From positions 1-64,000 of the forward strand of contig CAJTQO010000012.1 of NCBI GenBank assembly GCA_910578405.1: a stretch of 64,000 nucleotides of DNA, read 5' to 3'. Every line of letters begins with the position of its first letter. The stretch's first letter is position 1. Made by a program: the position numbers and the translations under genes. Origin of the DNA: an uncultured Lachnospiraceae bacterium (GTDB taxonomy: Bacteria > Bacillota > Clostridia > Lachnospirales > Lachnospiraceae). The notes under the pieces were generated by a model. The model was not told the origin of the DNA. It did not search any database and worked only from the letters and a program-made list of their open reading frames with translations. This document shows positions 42,801 through 51,175 of the stretch, one piece after another.

Positions 42801-43398
42801 ATCCTGACCCTGACTTACGGCGATAAGTGCAGGATATGATTTTCTTGCCGCTTTTCAACGCTTCTTTCAGGTAATCCACACTGGTAAACTTCTCAAACCG
42901 TTCCACATCCCTGCCATGCACCTTCCCCTCCTGCACAAACCGGGAAAACCACTGGGACAGGCTTACCGTGTCGTTTCCCATCCAGTCAGACTCCTTCTCT
43001 TGCGCCTTAACCACTTCAAAAGCGCCGGTTTTTAAATCTGCCTTCAAAATCTTGCTGTAAGTATAGCTGACTGCTTCCGCATAAGGCGTAATTGTAACTA
43101 TAACCGCAGGAATATGGCCCTCCCACAGGATTTTCGCAGCCGCCAGTTCCACTGCATTCCCAAATGGATGTCCATAACATATGGAACGGCTTTCTTTCTT
43201 GCCATCCATATGCAGCAGCGGACAATTGGAACAGCCGCAAGGCCACAATTCATGGCACACCATGCCGATTTCAATATCCGGCGCCATTTCCCTTGTATGT
43301 TTATTAAAATATAGAATCTTATGGTTATCTTCCCGGATGACATGAACTCCGGTCGTCTGCATCGAATCTAAAATATGTTCCAAATCTTTCGCTTCCAT
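39823..43398 (-). CDS. PAS-rich hybrid histidine kinase with two receiver domains
   Basis: A 1,191-residue soluble signalling protein without membrane helices. The first two thirds hold several PAS-like domains (roughly residues 1-110, 125-260, 265-390, 395-515 and 520-660). The first contains a cysteine cluster, CHELWPCGCSNCPLL, that could bind metal or redox cofactors. The kinase core (about 675-925) has SHDIRTPMNAIIGM (phospho-accepting histidine), NILSNAVKYTPEGG, DNGMGMTEE and GTGLGMAIAL. Two receivers follow with phospho-acceptor aspartates in VILDWQMPDMDG and LIFMDVQMPVMNG. No output domain is present. The start codon shares its A with the stop of the GGDEF gene (TAATG), so the two are coupled. 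Confidence 0.92.
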   Translation of the reverse strand: MEAKDLEHILDSMQTTGVHVIREDNHKILYFNKHTREMAPDIEIGMVCHELWPCGCSNCPLLHMDGKKESRSICYGHPFGNAVELAAAKILWEGHIPAVIVTITPYAEAVSYTYSKILKADLKTGAFEVVKAQEKESDWMGNDTVSLSQWFSRFVQEGKVHGRDVERFEKFTSVDYLKEALKSGKKIISCTYRRKSGSGYRWHTMEVAPVYGYSEENQGVMLYVKDMHDFYRESLEIEEVSVRNREIILSLGEVNYGIYVVDLYSGVMHTVRMPDDVGYMRERAYWEWEEALERAVQKYFHPNCREKVQKAFSLEALREAWENKEKKREMLCQRLIGGEYHFVSVTAYIHDKGKDDCFVVMAFQDVDKETRREIERNRSMMRMAAVLRAGYNKMTMVELESGMCEYVTLHADEEEGQTKACRYEDFVRQTMEEILEEEDAQQYLSLLSLENLRKRAARIEGYAEERCQYQIRQAKAVRWVEEKVYFSRQADTVLVNILERDITDKKAREELAIREKRDRNSMIQAMGSLFFAVYFINLEEDTFRMVAQTQDVGEALGKEVNLTEGFRKYANRFVHPDDREDYLEKMNRVKLREKFQEGKSMVAIEYRKLTGGDDGKNGACAWIRATVVKAQGVGQEATHALYVAQDITESKQKEERERQMLREACEAANHANASKSEFLSRMSHDIRTPMNAIIGMTSIAGAHLEEPERVSDCLGKITVSSKHLLSLINEVLDMSKIESGKIELAEEEFSLPELVQSILTIIRPAVEAKKHWLEFRIGKVEHEDVAGDAMRLQQVLINILSNAVKYTPEGGRLEIDLNERKSSAHGYGCYEFVIADNGMGMTEEYLGQIFDPFSRAEDSRISKIEGTGLGMAIALNIVRKMNGDISVESKVNEGSRFTVTVFLKQQHTELPDTRHLVDLPVLVADDDRHSCEATCAVLDEIGMKSEWVLSGKEAVGRVSEAHEDGEDFFAVILDWQMPDMDGLETARQIRRAVGEDVPIIILSAFDWSSVENEAREAGICGFISKPLFKSRLVYLFRQIAGEEDGGSISPCRQEEEAETDFGGKRILLVEDNEINREIAEEVIGNFGVIVETAIDGKQAVDKFCEKGAGYYDLIFMDVQMPVMNGYEATQAIRKSGQEDAGNIPIVAMTANAFAEDVMASRKAGMSEHITKPLDIRQIQECMGHWFGKTHG

Positions 43399-45203
43399 TA
43401 TAGTAGCCCCCACTCATCTGCTATAATCTGTGCCATCATCCGTCCCGCAATTTTTATCAAGCCCTTATCCGTCTTTCCTAACTTGGGCGCACGGTTAAAA
43501 AAGTCAAAAGACACTACCGCCAACGGCCCGTTCCCGGCCATTACGGCGCATTGTATCATTTCCTTGACTTCCTGTTGGGCATACATATGATAGGCGGCAG
43601 GCGCCTTATTTTCCAGACGTTGTATATGGTCTTCCATGTAAACCCCCTGTTCGTCGAAATACTCCTGGTAAGCCTCCTCATAGATACAGGTCAGGTTTTG
43701 CACCGGATTCATATACTTCCCTACGGAATCCACACGCGCCATCTCCTTCCCCACATACAACGCCACTCCGTCTATATCAAAATATACCTGCATCTGCTCC
43801 ATCGTAAAGTGCAGCGCGCTTTTTCCTTCGTCATGCAATTTTAACATTAGCTCCGAAATAACCGTATATTTCTCCGCATCGCTGATATTGGCCTTCAAGC
43901 CAATCCACCGGTCCGTCGCTTCCTCATTGACTACAGCGCTGTGCCTGTCTTCGTTGTACAGCACAAAGCGGTTCTTGCCTTCTGCCTTAGCCACATACAG
44001 ACATTTATCCGCCTTGCGGAACAACTCCTCATAAGCCGTCCCGTCCTCCGGGTATTTGGAAATCCCCATGGACATTGTGACAGACAGCCCTTCCACTTCG
44101 CTAAACGCCCAGCCAACATGCCTGGCAATCGTCTCCAGAATCCGGCACAGCGTCTCCTGCGTGTCAATCCCTTCAAACACAATCATAAATTCGTCGCCGC
44201 CAAACCTCCCGGCCACGCCTCTGGACTTTAACACGCTTCGAATCACTTCTGATACTTTTGCAAGCACCTCATCGCCGAACATATGCCCGAATCCATCGTT
44301 GATTTTTTTAAAATCGTCCACATCCATAATGGCAAGATAAACGCCCTTGGCCTCCTCCTGCATCTTTTCCAATGCATATTCATGGATAGCCCGTTTATTC
44401 AAAAGCCCCGTCCCGGCGTCATAAGCCTCTTCTGTCAAATAGTACCTTTTCTTCGGCTTCTTCTCACTGGTAACAAAAACCAGCCCGACCACTTTGTCCC
44501 GGATATCTTCCTTATAAGTCGTATGGAGTTTGCATTCATAACGGATATTTTCCGACCGCTCATGGAACACCTTGGCGTCCAGTCCGGCTTTGATACGGTC
44601 GCTGCCGTTCCTGGCCGCCTCATACAGTACCCTGAATTCCGCCTTCTGTGCGTTGCTTAACCTGCCGTCCTCCTGAATCCGGGCATAAATGCTTTCCAAT
44701 TCCTCATGTAAAATGGACTTCTTGCGATTGTTCCGGTATTCGTATACCTTCACAATATCCGTGGCAAAATCATACTCCAAAAACATCCCCGGAAACATAG
44801 CCAAAAACTCATGATACTTCTCCAACAGTTCCACACATTCCACATAGCGCTCCGTAATTGCCATAATGTCGCATATCTCAATGTCAAACGAATGAAAGCC
44901 GCCAAAAAGCCGGCCATTAAGCCTCAGCACCATATAGACGTATATGTACTGGTCTCCATCGCTCCGGATTCTGGCTAACAGACGCTGGGGCCTTTCCTTT
45001 AGCTTCCCCGCCGCCTCCAAAAACACTTCCACATCTTCCGGATGCAACAGTTCCGGTATGGAATAGCAGCTATTTTTGCCTATAAAATGATAAAAGCCCT
45101 CATCCCCATTGACAATATAGTATCCATTCCGGATGGATGCCTTGCAATAGTACATCTGAAACTCATTTAATTCGTTTTTATACTCCGTAATGTTCTGATT
45201 CAT
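43398..45203 (-). CDS. Diguanylate cyclase (PAS-like, GGDEF, GAF-like domains)
   Basis: A 601-residue soluble protein. The N-terminal region (about residues 1-260) looks like two PAS-fold sensor segments. The GGDEF domain (about 265-425) is complete, with MDVDDFKKINDGFGHMFGDE and the active-site loop RFGGDEFMIVFEG, so it should make cyclic di-GMP. No inhibitory RXXD site is obvious just before the loop. The last 170 residues resemble a GAF domain (IDGVALYVGKEM, CAVMAGNGPLAVVSFDFFNR). It is the first gene of a compact run with the hybrid kinase, a small acidic protein and the HipA-like protein, which points to a shared signalling task. Confidence 0.92.
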   Translation of the reverse strand: MNQNITEYKNELNEFQMYYCKASIRNGYYIVNGDEGFYHFIGKNSCYSIPELLHPEDVEVFLEAAGKLKERPQRLLARIRSDGDQYIYVYMVLRLNGRLFGGFHSFDIEICDIMAITERYVECVELLEKYHEFLAMFPGMFLEYDFATDIVKVYEYRNNRKKSILHEELESIYARIQEDGRLSNAQKAEFRVLYEAARNGSDRIKAGLDAKVFHERSENIRYECKLHTTYKEDIRDKVVGLVFVTSEKKPKKRYYLTEEAYDAGTGLLNKRAIHEYALEKMQEEAKGVYLAIMDVDDFKKINDGFGHMFGDEVLAKVSEVIRSVLKSRGVAGRFGGDEFMIVFEGIDTQETLCRILETIARHVGWAFSEVEGLSVTMSMGISKYPEDGTAYEELFRKADKCLYVAKAEGKNRFVLYNEDRHSAVVNEEATDRWIGLKANISDAEKYTVISELMLKLHDEGKSALHFTMEQMQVYFDIDGVALYVGKEMARVDSVGKYMNPVQNLTCIYEEAYQEYFDEQGVYMEDHIQRLENKAPAAYHMYAQQEVKEMIQCAVMAGNGPLAVVSFDFFNRAPKLGKTDKGLIKIAGRMMAQIIADEWGLL

Positions 45204-45297
45204 ATCATTGCCAACCCTTACACTTTTTTCGGAAAAAAATCCCTCTTGCTACTATTTTGCACATATATCGGAAACTTGTCAAGTTGGATAAAAAAGT

Positions 45298-46263
45298 TTA
45301 AGAGGAAAACGTTGCCCCTATTCTGTCAAACAGTTTGGCGCATTCTATCGTATCCTTCCAGGGGACAATCTGACTTTCCAGCCTGCCTTCCCTGACACAG
45401 CAAAGCATTTCTTCAATTTCATAAGTAAAGCCGTTCTTTGTCTCTTCGTCTGTAAAATGCTCTGTCAGTTCCCCTTTTTCATCATAAAGGAAACTTTCTG
45501 AAGCAACATGCGGCCCTGGAAGCTCAATCTTTCCCTTCTTTCCGTAAATTACCATCTTCCCATCCAGGTTCGCTGCAAAAGTAGTCAGCAAATCAGCCAG
45601 CGTATGGGTATACTGAATGGAAATATGATTGGTCACATCCACCCCTGTCTCCCCCCAGGTTACAGACACTTCCATCTTCTGCGCTTCCTGCTGCAGGATA
45701 TAATCGGTGATTTCATAAGCGTACACCGTAATGTCCTTGGCCGCCCCGCCGCCAAGCTGTGGGTTAAAGAACCGGTTCTCCTTCCCTTGCGGGGCGGCAA
45801 AGCCAATCATGCACTGGGCAATCTGCGGAGTTCCAATCCGCCCCTGCGCCACCCATTCCCGCACTTTGCGCACCGCAGGCAAAAACCTGCTCCACATGGC
45901 TTCCATCACAAATACGCCATTCTCCTTCCCTGCCCGGAACACTTCCTGCGCCTCCCGGCTGTCCTGGAGCATGGCTTTTTCACATAACACCGGGACTTTA
46001 TGCCTGATGCACATAAGGCTCAGGCGGCAATGATCATTTGGCGTTACTGCAATATATGCGCCGTCCGGCTTTTCTGCCTCTAACATTTCCTCATAATTGT
46101 CATAATACCTGGGAATTCCATGTTTGCCCGCAACAAGGGCCGCCCGCTCCATGCTCTTGCTTGCAACGGCGCATATCTCACAATTTTCCACCAACGAAAC
46201 CGCTTCACAGAACTTCCCGGTAATCTTCCCCGCCCCCAGAATTACAAAACGAAATTTGTCCAT
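45298..46263 (-). CDS. Gfo/Idh/MocA family NAD(P)-dependent oxidoreductase
   Basis: A 321-residue enzyme. The Rossmann motif FVILGAGKITGKFCEAV opens the protein, AVTPNDHCRLSLMCI and VLCEKAML hold the catalytic lysine motif (EK), and EAMWSRFLPAVRKVREWV is typical of the dihydrodiol-dehydrogenase-like branch. The C-terminal alpha/beta domain contains LGGGAAKDITVYAYEITDY. It would oxidise or reduce a sugar or cyclitol with a nicotinamide cofactor. The start at 46263 has GGAGG nine bases upstream; the longer open frame to 46455 is not supported. Its neighbours are divergent or unrelated. Confidence 0.9.
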   Translation of the reverse strand: MDKFRFVILGAGKITGKFCEAVSLVENCEICAVASKSMERAALVAGKHGIPRYYDNYEEMLEAEKPDGAYIAVTPNDHCRLSLMCIRHKVPVLCEKAMLQDSREAQEVFRAGKENGVFVMEAMWSRFLPAVRKVREWVAQGRIGTPQIAQCMIGFAAPQGKENRFFNPQLGGGAAKDITVYAYEITDYILQQEAQKMEVSVTWGETGVDVTNHISIQYTHTLADLLTTFAANLDGKMVIYGKKGKIELPGPHVASESFLYDEKGELTEHFTDEETKNGFTYEIEEMLCCVREGRLESQIVPWKDTIECAKLFDRIGATFSS

Positions 46264-46540
46264 ATTCCCTGCCTCCATGCTATTCCTATCCGCTAACCAT
46301 TCCTTAAACTGCCGCTTTTCAACCACCCATCCATAAGCGCCCTGCCGCCCGTTTCCGGCGCGCATAACCGGCCGCATAAAACCCTCTCCCGGCCCCATCC
46401 ATTTTCCGGTTATGCATGTTAAGAATATTATACCATCAGCAAGCCGCCGTGTCACTAAAGTATTTCAACCCGCATATTTATATTTATAGTAAAAAACGGT
46501 TAAAAGAAGCAATCGTTAAGAGTAAGAAAGGAAACGTATT

Positions 46541-47224
46541 ATGCAGCCAACTACCTACCCTGTAAAAGTCGCCATCGTAGGCAGGGCAAAAGACACCGCC
46601 AACTATGAAAACGCCCTGCGGCAGATGGGCGCCCAAAGCCTGACCAGTATGGACGTTAAGAGCCTGTCGGCGTTCCACGGCCTGCTGCTGCCGGGGGGCG
46701 GCGATATTGCCCCTGCTTTCTTCGGACAAAAAAACCAGGGCTCCCGGAATATCGACATCGAACTGGATGTCTCGCAATTCCAGGCCCTGGAGCTTTTTCT
46801 CAAATGGAAGCGCCCTGTCTTTGGCGTCTGCAAGGGGATGCAGGTCATCAACGTCTGCCTGGGCGGCTCCATCCTCCAGCATATCCCGGAAGCGGCCTGC
46901 CATGCCTGGGACAACGGTGACAAATTCCATCCCACCAACATACGGCCGGATTCCTTCCTCGCCAAACTATACGGCGACAGACTGCTTACCAACAGCGCCC
47001 ACCACCAGGCTGTGGACTCCCTTGGGCAAGGTTTGTCCGTTATCCAGACTGCCGGCGACAACGTGGTGGAAGGCATTGCCCACGACAGCCTGCCTGTTTT
47101 CGGCGTCCAATGGCACCCTGAACGGCTTTTCCCCGGTTTTGCCCGCCAAACGCCCCAAGGACAGCAAGCCGCAGACGGCAGAATCCTTTTCCGCTACTTT
47201 TTATCCCTATGCGCCAGCTTGTAA
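46541..47224 (+). CDS. Class I glutamine amidotransferase-like (gamma-glutamyl hydrolase) protein
   Basis: A 227-residue Peptidase C26-type protein related to PuuD gamma-glutamyl-GABA hydrolase. The nucleophile cysteine is in FGVCKGMQVINVCLGG, the catalytic histidine and glutamate are in FGVQWHPERL, and HGLLLPGGGDIAP and NSAHHQAVDSLG are family motifs. Substrates of this group are gamma-glutamyl amides. It stands alone on the plus strand, and its 3' end faces the Mbeg1-like gene with only 19 bases between. AAAGGAA is the likely ribosome binding site. The stretch 46264-46540 upstream contains no other feature that I can support. Confidence 0.88.
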   Translation: MQPTTYPVKVAIVGRAKDTANYENALRQMGAQSLTSMDVKSLSAFHGLLLPGGGDIAPAFFGQKNQGSRNIDIELDVSQFQALELFLKWKRPVFGVCKGMQVINVCLGGSILQHIPEAACHAWDNGDKFHPTNIRPDSFLAKLYGDRLLTNSAHHQAVDSLGQGLSVIQTAGDNVVEGIAHDSLPVFGVQWHPERLFPGFARQTPQGQQAADGRILFRYFLSLCASL

Positions 47225-47243
47225 ACCGCAGCTTTCCGCTTTG

Positions 47244-48398
47244 TCATTTCTTGGCGCCTTGCGCCTTCCCTTTGCGTCTCTCCCGTTTTTCCCTATTTTC
47301 CGCCGCTTTTCCTTCCAGTTCCTCTTTCGCATGTTCCCTGGCGATTTCGAACAGGGATGAGATGATTTTACGTATGGCTGCAACCGTTTCCCCGTCAATT
47401 CCTTTCAATGCCGCCGCCACCGCCGTCATACTCTTTTTCCAGTCTGCGGTAAAATCCATCAAAGTCACCGCTTCGGAAGCGGAAACCACCTCATATAGAG
47501 TATCCACAAAGGAATGAATCTGGGTTTCCTCCAACGACAAAATCCACTGGTTTAGCGCCTCATCCATAAATTTGCGCCCCTTGTACACTCCCTTCGCCCG
47601 AACAAACCCATCCTCCTTAACCAGCCAGGTATAAGGGTTATGCTGCAGCAGCCCAAAAGACTTGCTTTCCACCACAATATAACCTTCCGCATGGGACTCT
47701 AAAAGCATCCCCACCAGGGAAGCATGGGGGATAATCTTCACCACCCTGTCCGCAATTTCCTCATAATGCCCCCTCTCCCTGATTTCCGGCCGAAACCCCG
47801 GCCCATCATGACTGTATATCCTGCCAATCCTGTCCCTGACTTCTTTCCTGCAGTTCATAGCCGCATAAACCGCAAAATTCCCTCCCTTGGAATGGCCGCC
47901 CATATAAAACGGCCCTTCCAGTTGCGCCGCCACCGCCTCTACATACTCCACGCTGCGCAACTGCCCTGCCACAGGTTCGGAAAAAGCCAGGTTGAAATCC
48001 TCCTTCCACCCCACAATCGTTTCATCCGTTCCCCGGAAAGCAACATATACCATCCCGTCTTCCAATACGAACGTTACCGCAGAAAACTGCGTTTCCTTCT
48101 CCGGCTCAACCACATTGGCATAAGCCTTTAGCCGGACAGAGCCAAAACGCGCACTGCCCTTCATCCCCTCAAACAATTCCGTATTGGGCTCCCGGTACCG
48201 CTCATCCGCAAACAGTCTGTCCTTATCCGGACGCTTGTCCAGCCCGGCCACCGTAACGTCAGCCCCGTCTTCCCCGACTCCCGGCACAAACCCGTCAAAT
48301 TTTAAATAGGAAAACTGGCTTAAAATCAAACTGTCCACCTCATTCAAAGGCTTTTCCGAAAACCGATAATCCCCATATTCCTTTATATAATCAATCAT
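47244..48398 (-). CDS. Mbeg1-like alpha/beta-hydrolase (DUF2974)
   Basis: A 384-residue protein of the DUF2974/Mbeg1-like group, related to class 3 lipases. The N-terminus has MIDYIKEYGDYRFSEKPLNE and DSLILSQFSYLKFDG, the family opening. FVAFRGTDETIVGWKEDFNL-like sequence (VAFRGTDETIVGWKEDFNL) precedes the nucleophile elbow GGHSKGGNFAVYAA, and SHDGPGF follows. The C-terminal tail is highly basic and charged (AENREKRERRKGKAQGAKK). It is probably cytosolic with unknown substrate. The start at 48398 is chosen by alignment with the family opening. GGAGGTGG lies about 15 bases upstream, so a GTG at 48407 is an alternative. Confidence 0.85.
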   Translation of the reverse strand: MIDYIKEYGDYRFSEKPLNEVDSLILSQFSYLKFDGFVPGVGEDGADVTVAGLDKRPDKDRLFADERYREPNTELFEGMKGSARFGSVRLKAYANVVEPEKETQFSAVTFVLEDGMVYVAFRGTDETIVGWKEDFNLAFSEPVAGQLRSVEYVEAVAAQLEGPFYMGGHSKGGNFAVYAAMNCRKEVRDRIGRIYSHDGPGFRPEIRERGHYEEIADRVVKIIPHASLVGMLLESHAEGYIVVESKSFGLLQHNPYTWLVKEDGFVRAKGVYKGRKFMDEALNQWILSLEETQIHSFVDTLYEVVSASEAVTLMDFTADWKKSMTAVAAALKGIDGETVAAIRKIISSLFEIAREHAKEELEGKAAENREKRERRKGKAQGAKK

Positions 48399-48465
48399 CG
48401 TCCCCACAACCGCCACCTCCGCCGCACTCCATAAAAGCCATACCGCCGTTTTATCCACAGCCGCG

Positions 48466-49488
48466 TCAAAGCCTGGCTTCCAAATGCCCTATATTCTTTA
48501 TCAGCACAGAAACCGTCCCATCCGGCTCTGTGATAAACTCCACACTTTTCGGGTCCTTATACTGCTCCATGGGAATCTTAATTTCAATCCCCGTATCCGT
48601 ATACAAATGCTGTTTCTGATACTTCCTCGTCGTCGCCTCACTCTGGGGAAGCACCTCTTCTTTTACCATATTATACTTTTCCATTTTGTCCTGAAAAGCC
48701 ACTTTCAATTCCGGCTTTTCCTCAAAAATGCGCTCCGCGATTTCCTCCACCACAAAACCGCCCTTTTCCTCCAGCTCCTCCTGAATGATGCTCTTTGCCT
48801 TCATCTGCGCCTCATACCGGGACGCTTCCCCATACGCCTCCTTCTGCACCGCATCCACCGCCTTCGTCACAAGAGACAGTTTCGACTTATGGGACATATG
48901 GCTGGAACATTTTAAAAACAGGTAAGAAAAATAATCCACCTTTTCCCCGTTCACTTCATATTTCTTCTCCACCACCTGCACCGACAAATCCTCCAGCCGG
49001 ATAATCGCCGCCTCACTTAACCGCTGCGATTCCGAAGGCAAAATGGACTTATGACGGATAATCTCATTATGGTTCCGGCCATCCTCAGAAGGCAGCGTGC
49101 GATGCGTATAAGACTCCTTATAATTCATTTTTAACAAAGCCAGATACTCCTCCTCCATGCACCGAAAGCGCACCACCAGCAAATCGGCGGACGGGATATC
49201 AATATTACTGTTCATAATGCTATACAAAAACCCCGCCATATCCCTGCTGGCCTCCACAAAATACTCATCCGCATACTGTGAAAGCATCTTATAAACCTCA
49301 GACTCCTCCTTATAAAACTGACAGCTCTTGCCATCATCCCCGGAAGAAATCCTCGCAATATGCTCCTTTAAAAACTCCGCAAACTCCGACCCATACTCCA
49401 ATTCCCCATCCGAAAGCACCGGCATCCCAATGGTAGAATCCAAAATATGCACAATCGCCTTCTTAATCCGAATCTCTTCCTTCACCAT
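48466..49488 (-). CDS. Nucleoid-associated protein (NdpA/YejK family)
   Basis: A 340-residue protein resembling the 37-kDa nucleoid-associated protein family. The N-terminus IKKAIVHILDSTIGMPVLSD and the ELEYGSEFAEFLKEHI segment are typical. The middle has EEYLALLKMNYKESYTH and VDYFSYLFLKCSSHMSHKSK. The C-terminus reads IEIKIPMEQYKDPKSVEFIT with GTVSVLIKNIGHL. In Firmicutes this family is sometimes accessory and its function is not well defined. The start at 49488 follows GGGAGG by about ten bases; the longer frame to 49575 is unsupported. It is co-directional with the Mbeg1-like gene, 67 bases apart. Confidence 0.88.
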   Translation of the reverse strand: MVKEEIRIKKAIVHILDSTIGMPVLSDGELEYGSEFAEFLKEHIARISSGDDGKSCQFYKEESEVYKMLSQYADEYFVEASRDMAGFLYSIMNSNIDIPSADLLVVRFRCMEEEYLALLKMNYKESYTHRTLPSEDGRNHNEIIRHKSILPSESQRLSEAAIIRLEDLSVQVVEKKYEVNGEKVDYFSYLFLKCSSHMSHKSKLSLVTKAVDAVQKEAYGEASRYEAQMKAKSIIQEELEEKGGFVVEEIAERIFEEKPELKVAFQDKMEKYNMVKEEVLPQSEATTRKYQKQHLYTDTGIEIKIPMEQYKDPKSVEFITEPDGTVSVLIKNIGHLEARL

Positions 49489-49647
49489 AGCATCCTGCCT
49501 CCCTTCCCCATTTCCTGCCAGGCCGCCAAGCCCTGTAGTCCCCCTCAGAAAACCCTGTTCCACAATGTCATTCACTGAAGCTTTTCGCTTTCAAAACGGC
49601 GCTAATCACAAACCTCAGTCCGGACCATCGAAAGGCATCGGCTCTTA

Positions 49648-49683
49648 GGGGCCGTTACGTCCGCCGTGAGCGGAAACGGCCCC
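49648..49683. terminator. Strong GC hairpin after trkH
   Basis: GGGGCCGTT pairs with AACGGCCCC and an inner TCCGC pairs with GCGGA. It lies 11 bases past the trkH stop on the minus strand. No T-run follows, so it may stabilise the transcript end or stop polymerase weakly. Confidence 0.5.
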
Positions 49684-49693
49684 TTGCATCCCC

Positions 49694-51130
49694 TCACCCT
49701 TTCCAAGTCCGAAACGAAAACAACACCAGCACCGGAAGCAATTCCAAACGCCCTGCCAGCATATCAAACATCAGCACCAGCTTGGAAAACACTGAAAACT
49801 GCGCATAATTCCCTGCAGGCCCCACCATATGGAACCCAGGCCCCACATTGTTGAAATTCGCCGCCACCGCGGTAATATTCGTCACAAAATCAAATTCATC
49901 CAAAGAAACCAGCAAAAACGACCCAAGAAACAGCAACACATAAATCGCCGTATATACCTGGACGGAACGCAGCGTCCCCTCCTCCACAATATGCCCCTCC
50001 ATATGGATTTTGCGTATGCTCCTGGGATGGGCCGCAAGGGAAATCTCATTTTTCACGCACCGCCACAAAATCACCAGCCGGGAAACCTTAAATCCGCCGC
50101 CCGTGCTTCCCGCACATGCCCCTAAAAGGGTCAGCAAAAACAAAATGGCTTTGGAAAATTCCGGCCACACATCATAATCCAGCGTGGCAAAACCCGTTGT
50201 GGTTATAATGGACGCCACCTGGAACAGCGCATGATGAAACGCCTCAAACCCGCTGGCAAACAACCCTCTCACGTCAAAAGCAATCAATGCCGCCGACACA
50301 AGCACAATCCCAAGATAATACCGCAGCTCCTCACAGCCAAACACGTCCTTGGGCTTCCAAATCAGCAGCAAATAATAAAGCTGGAAATTAATCCCGCAAA
50401 GCAGCATAAAAACCGTAAAAATCGTCTGCACCACTGTGGAATAGCTCCCAATGCTTGTATTTAGCAGCCCAAACCCTCCGGTGCCCACCGTGGAAAAAGT
50501 CAGCGTCATCGCCTCATACAGCCCCATTCCCGCCACCAGCAGACAGAGTATTTCCAAAACCGTAATAACAATATATATGCCATAAAGAATCATCGCCGTA
50601 TTTTTCACTCTCGGCACCAGTTTCCCCACGCTGGGGCCTGGGCTTTCCGCCCGCATCAGGTGCATATTATAGCTGCCCGACAATGGCAGAATGGCCAATA
50701 TCAGCACTAATACCCCCATCCCCCCAATCCAATGGGTGAAACACCGCCAGAACTGGATGCTGCGGGACAGGCTCTCCACATCGGTCAATATCGTAGCCCC
50801 TGTAGTCGTCAGCCCTGACACGGTTTCATACAACGCATCCATGTAAGTAGGGAATTCCCCGCTTAAATAAAAAGGAAGCGCCCCTACCAGACTTAACAGT
50901 ATCCAGCTTAAAGACACCGTTACAAAACCTTCCTTTGCATAAAAAACTTTACTCTTTGGCTTAAAACGCCTCCCAACCAGGCTGACCGCTAAACACCCTG
51001 CAATCACTGCAAGGAAACTAAACGTCGCCTTTTCCCGGTAAATGATGCCCACCAGGCAGGGCAATGCCATAAACAAAGCGGCAAAATCCAATATTTTGCA
51101 CAAAATATACCGAATAATTGAATAGTTCAT
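49694..51130 (-). CDS. trkH: TrkH/KtrB-type potassium transporter membrane subunit
   Basis: A 478-residue potassium channel-like transporter with four M1-P-M2 repeats. Selectivity-filter glycines are visible in SGLTTTGATILTD, FSTVGTGGFGLLN, ITTTGFATLDYD and AANFNNVGPGF. HWIGGMGVLVLILAILP follows the first filter, and the segment LLGACAGSTGGGFKVSR belongs to the kinked helix region. It imports K+ with regulatory TrkA, encoded 45 bases upstream in the same direction. Together they form a trkA-trkH operon. The size fits TrkH better than the shorter KtrB. Confidence 0.95.
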   Translation of the reverse strand: MNYSIIRYILCKILDFAALFMALPCLVGIIYREKATFSFLAVIAGCLAVSLVGRRFKPKSKVFYAKEGFVTVSLSWILLSLVGALPFYLSGEFPTYMDALYETVSGLTTTGATILTDVESLSRSIQFWRCFTHWIGGMGVLVLILAILPLSGSYNMHLMRAESPGPSVGKLVPRVKNTAMILYGIYIVITVLEILCLLVAGMGLYEAMTLTFSTVGTGGFGLLNTSIGSYSTVVQTIFTVFMLLCGINFQLYYLLLIWKPKDVFGCEELRYYLGIVLVSAALIAFDVRGLFASGFEAFHHALFQVASIITTTGFATLDYDVWPEFSKAILFLLTLLGACAGSTGGGFKVSRLVILWRCVKNEISLAAHPRSIRKIHMEGHIVEEGTLRSVQVYTAIYVLLFLGSFLLVSLDEFDFVTNITAVAANFNNVGPGFHMVGPAGNYAQFSVFSKLVLMFDMLAGRLELLPVLVLFSFRTWKG

Positions 51131-51175
51131 TTCCTCCTACCACGAATGCATCACTGTCCGTCCCGATGTCCATTC

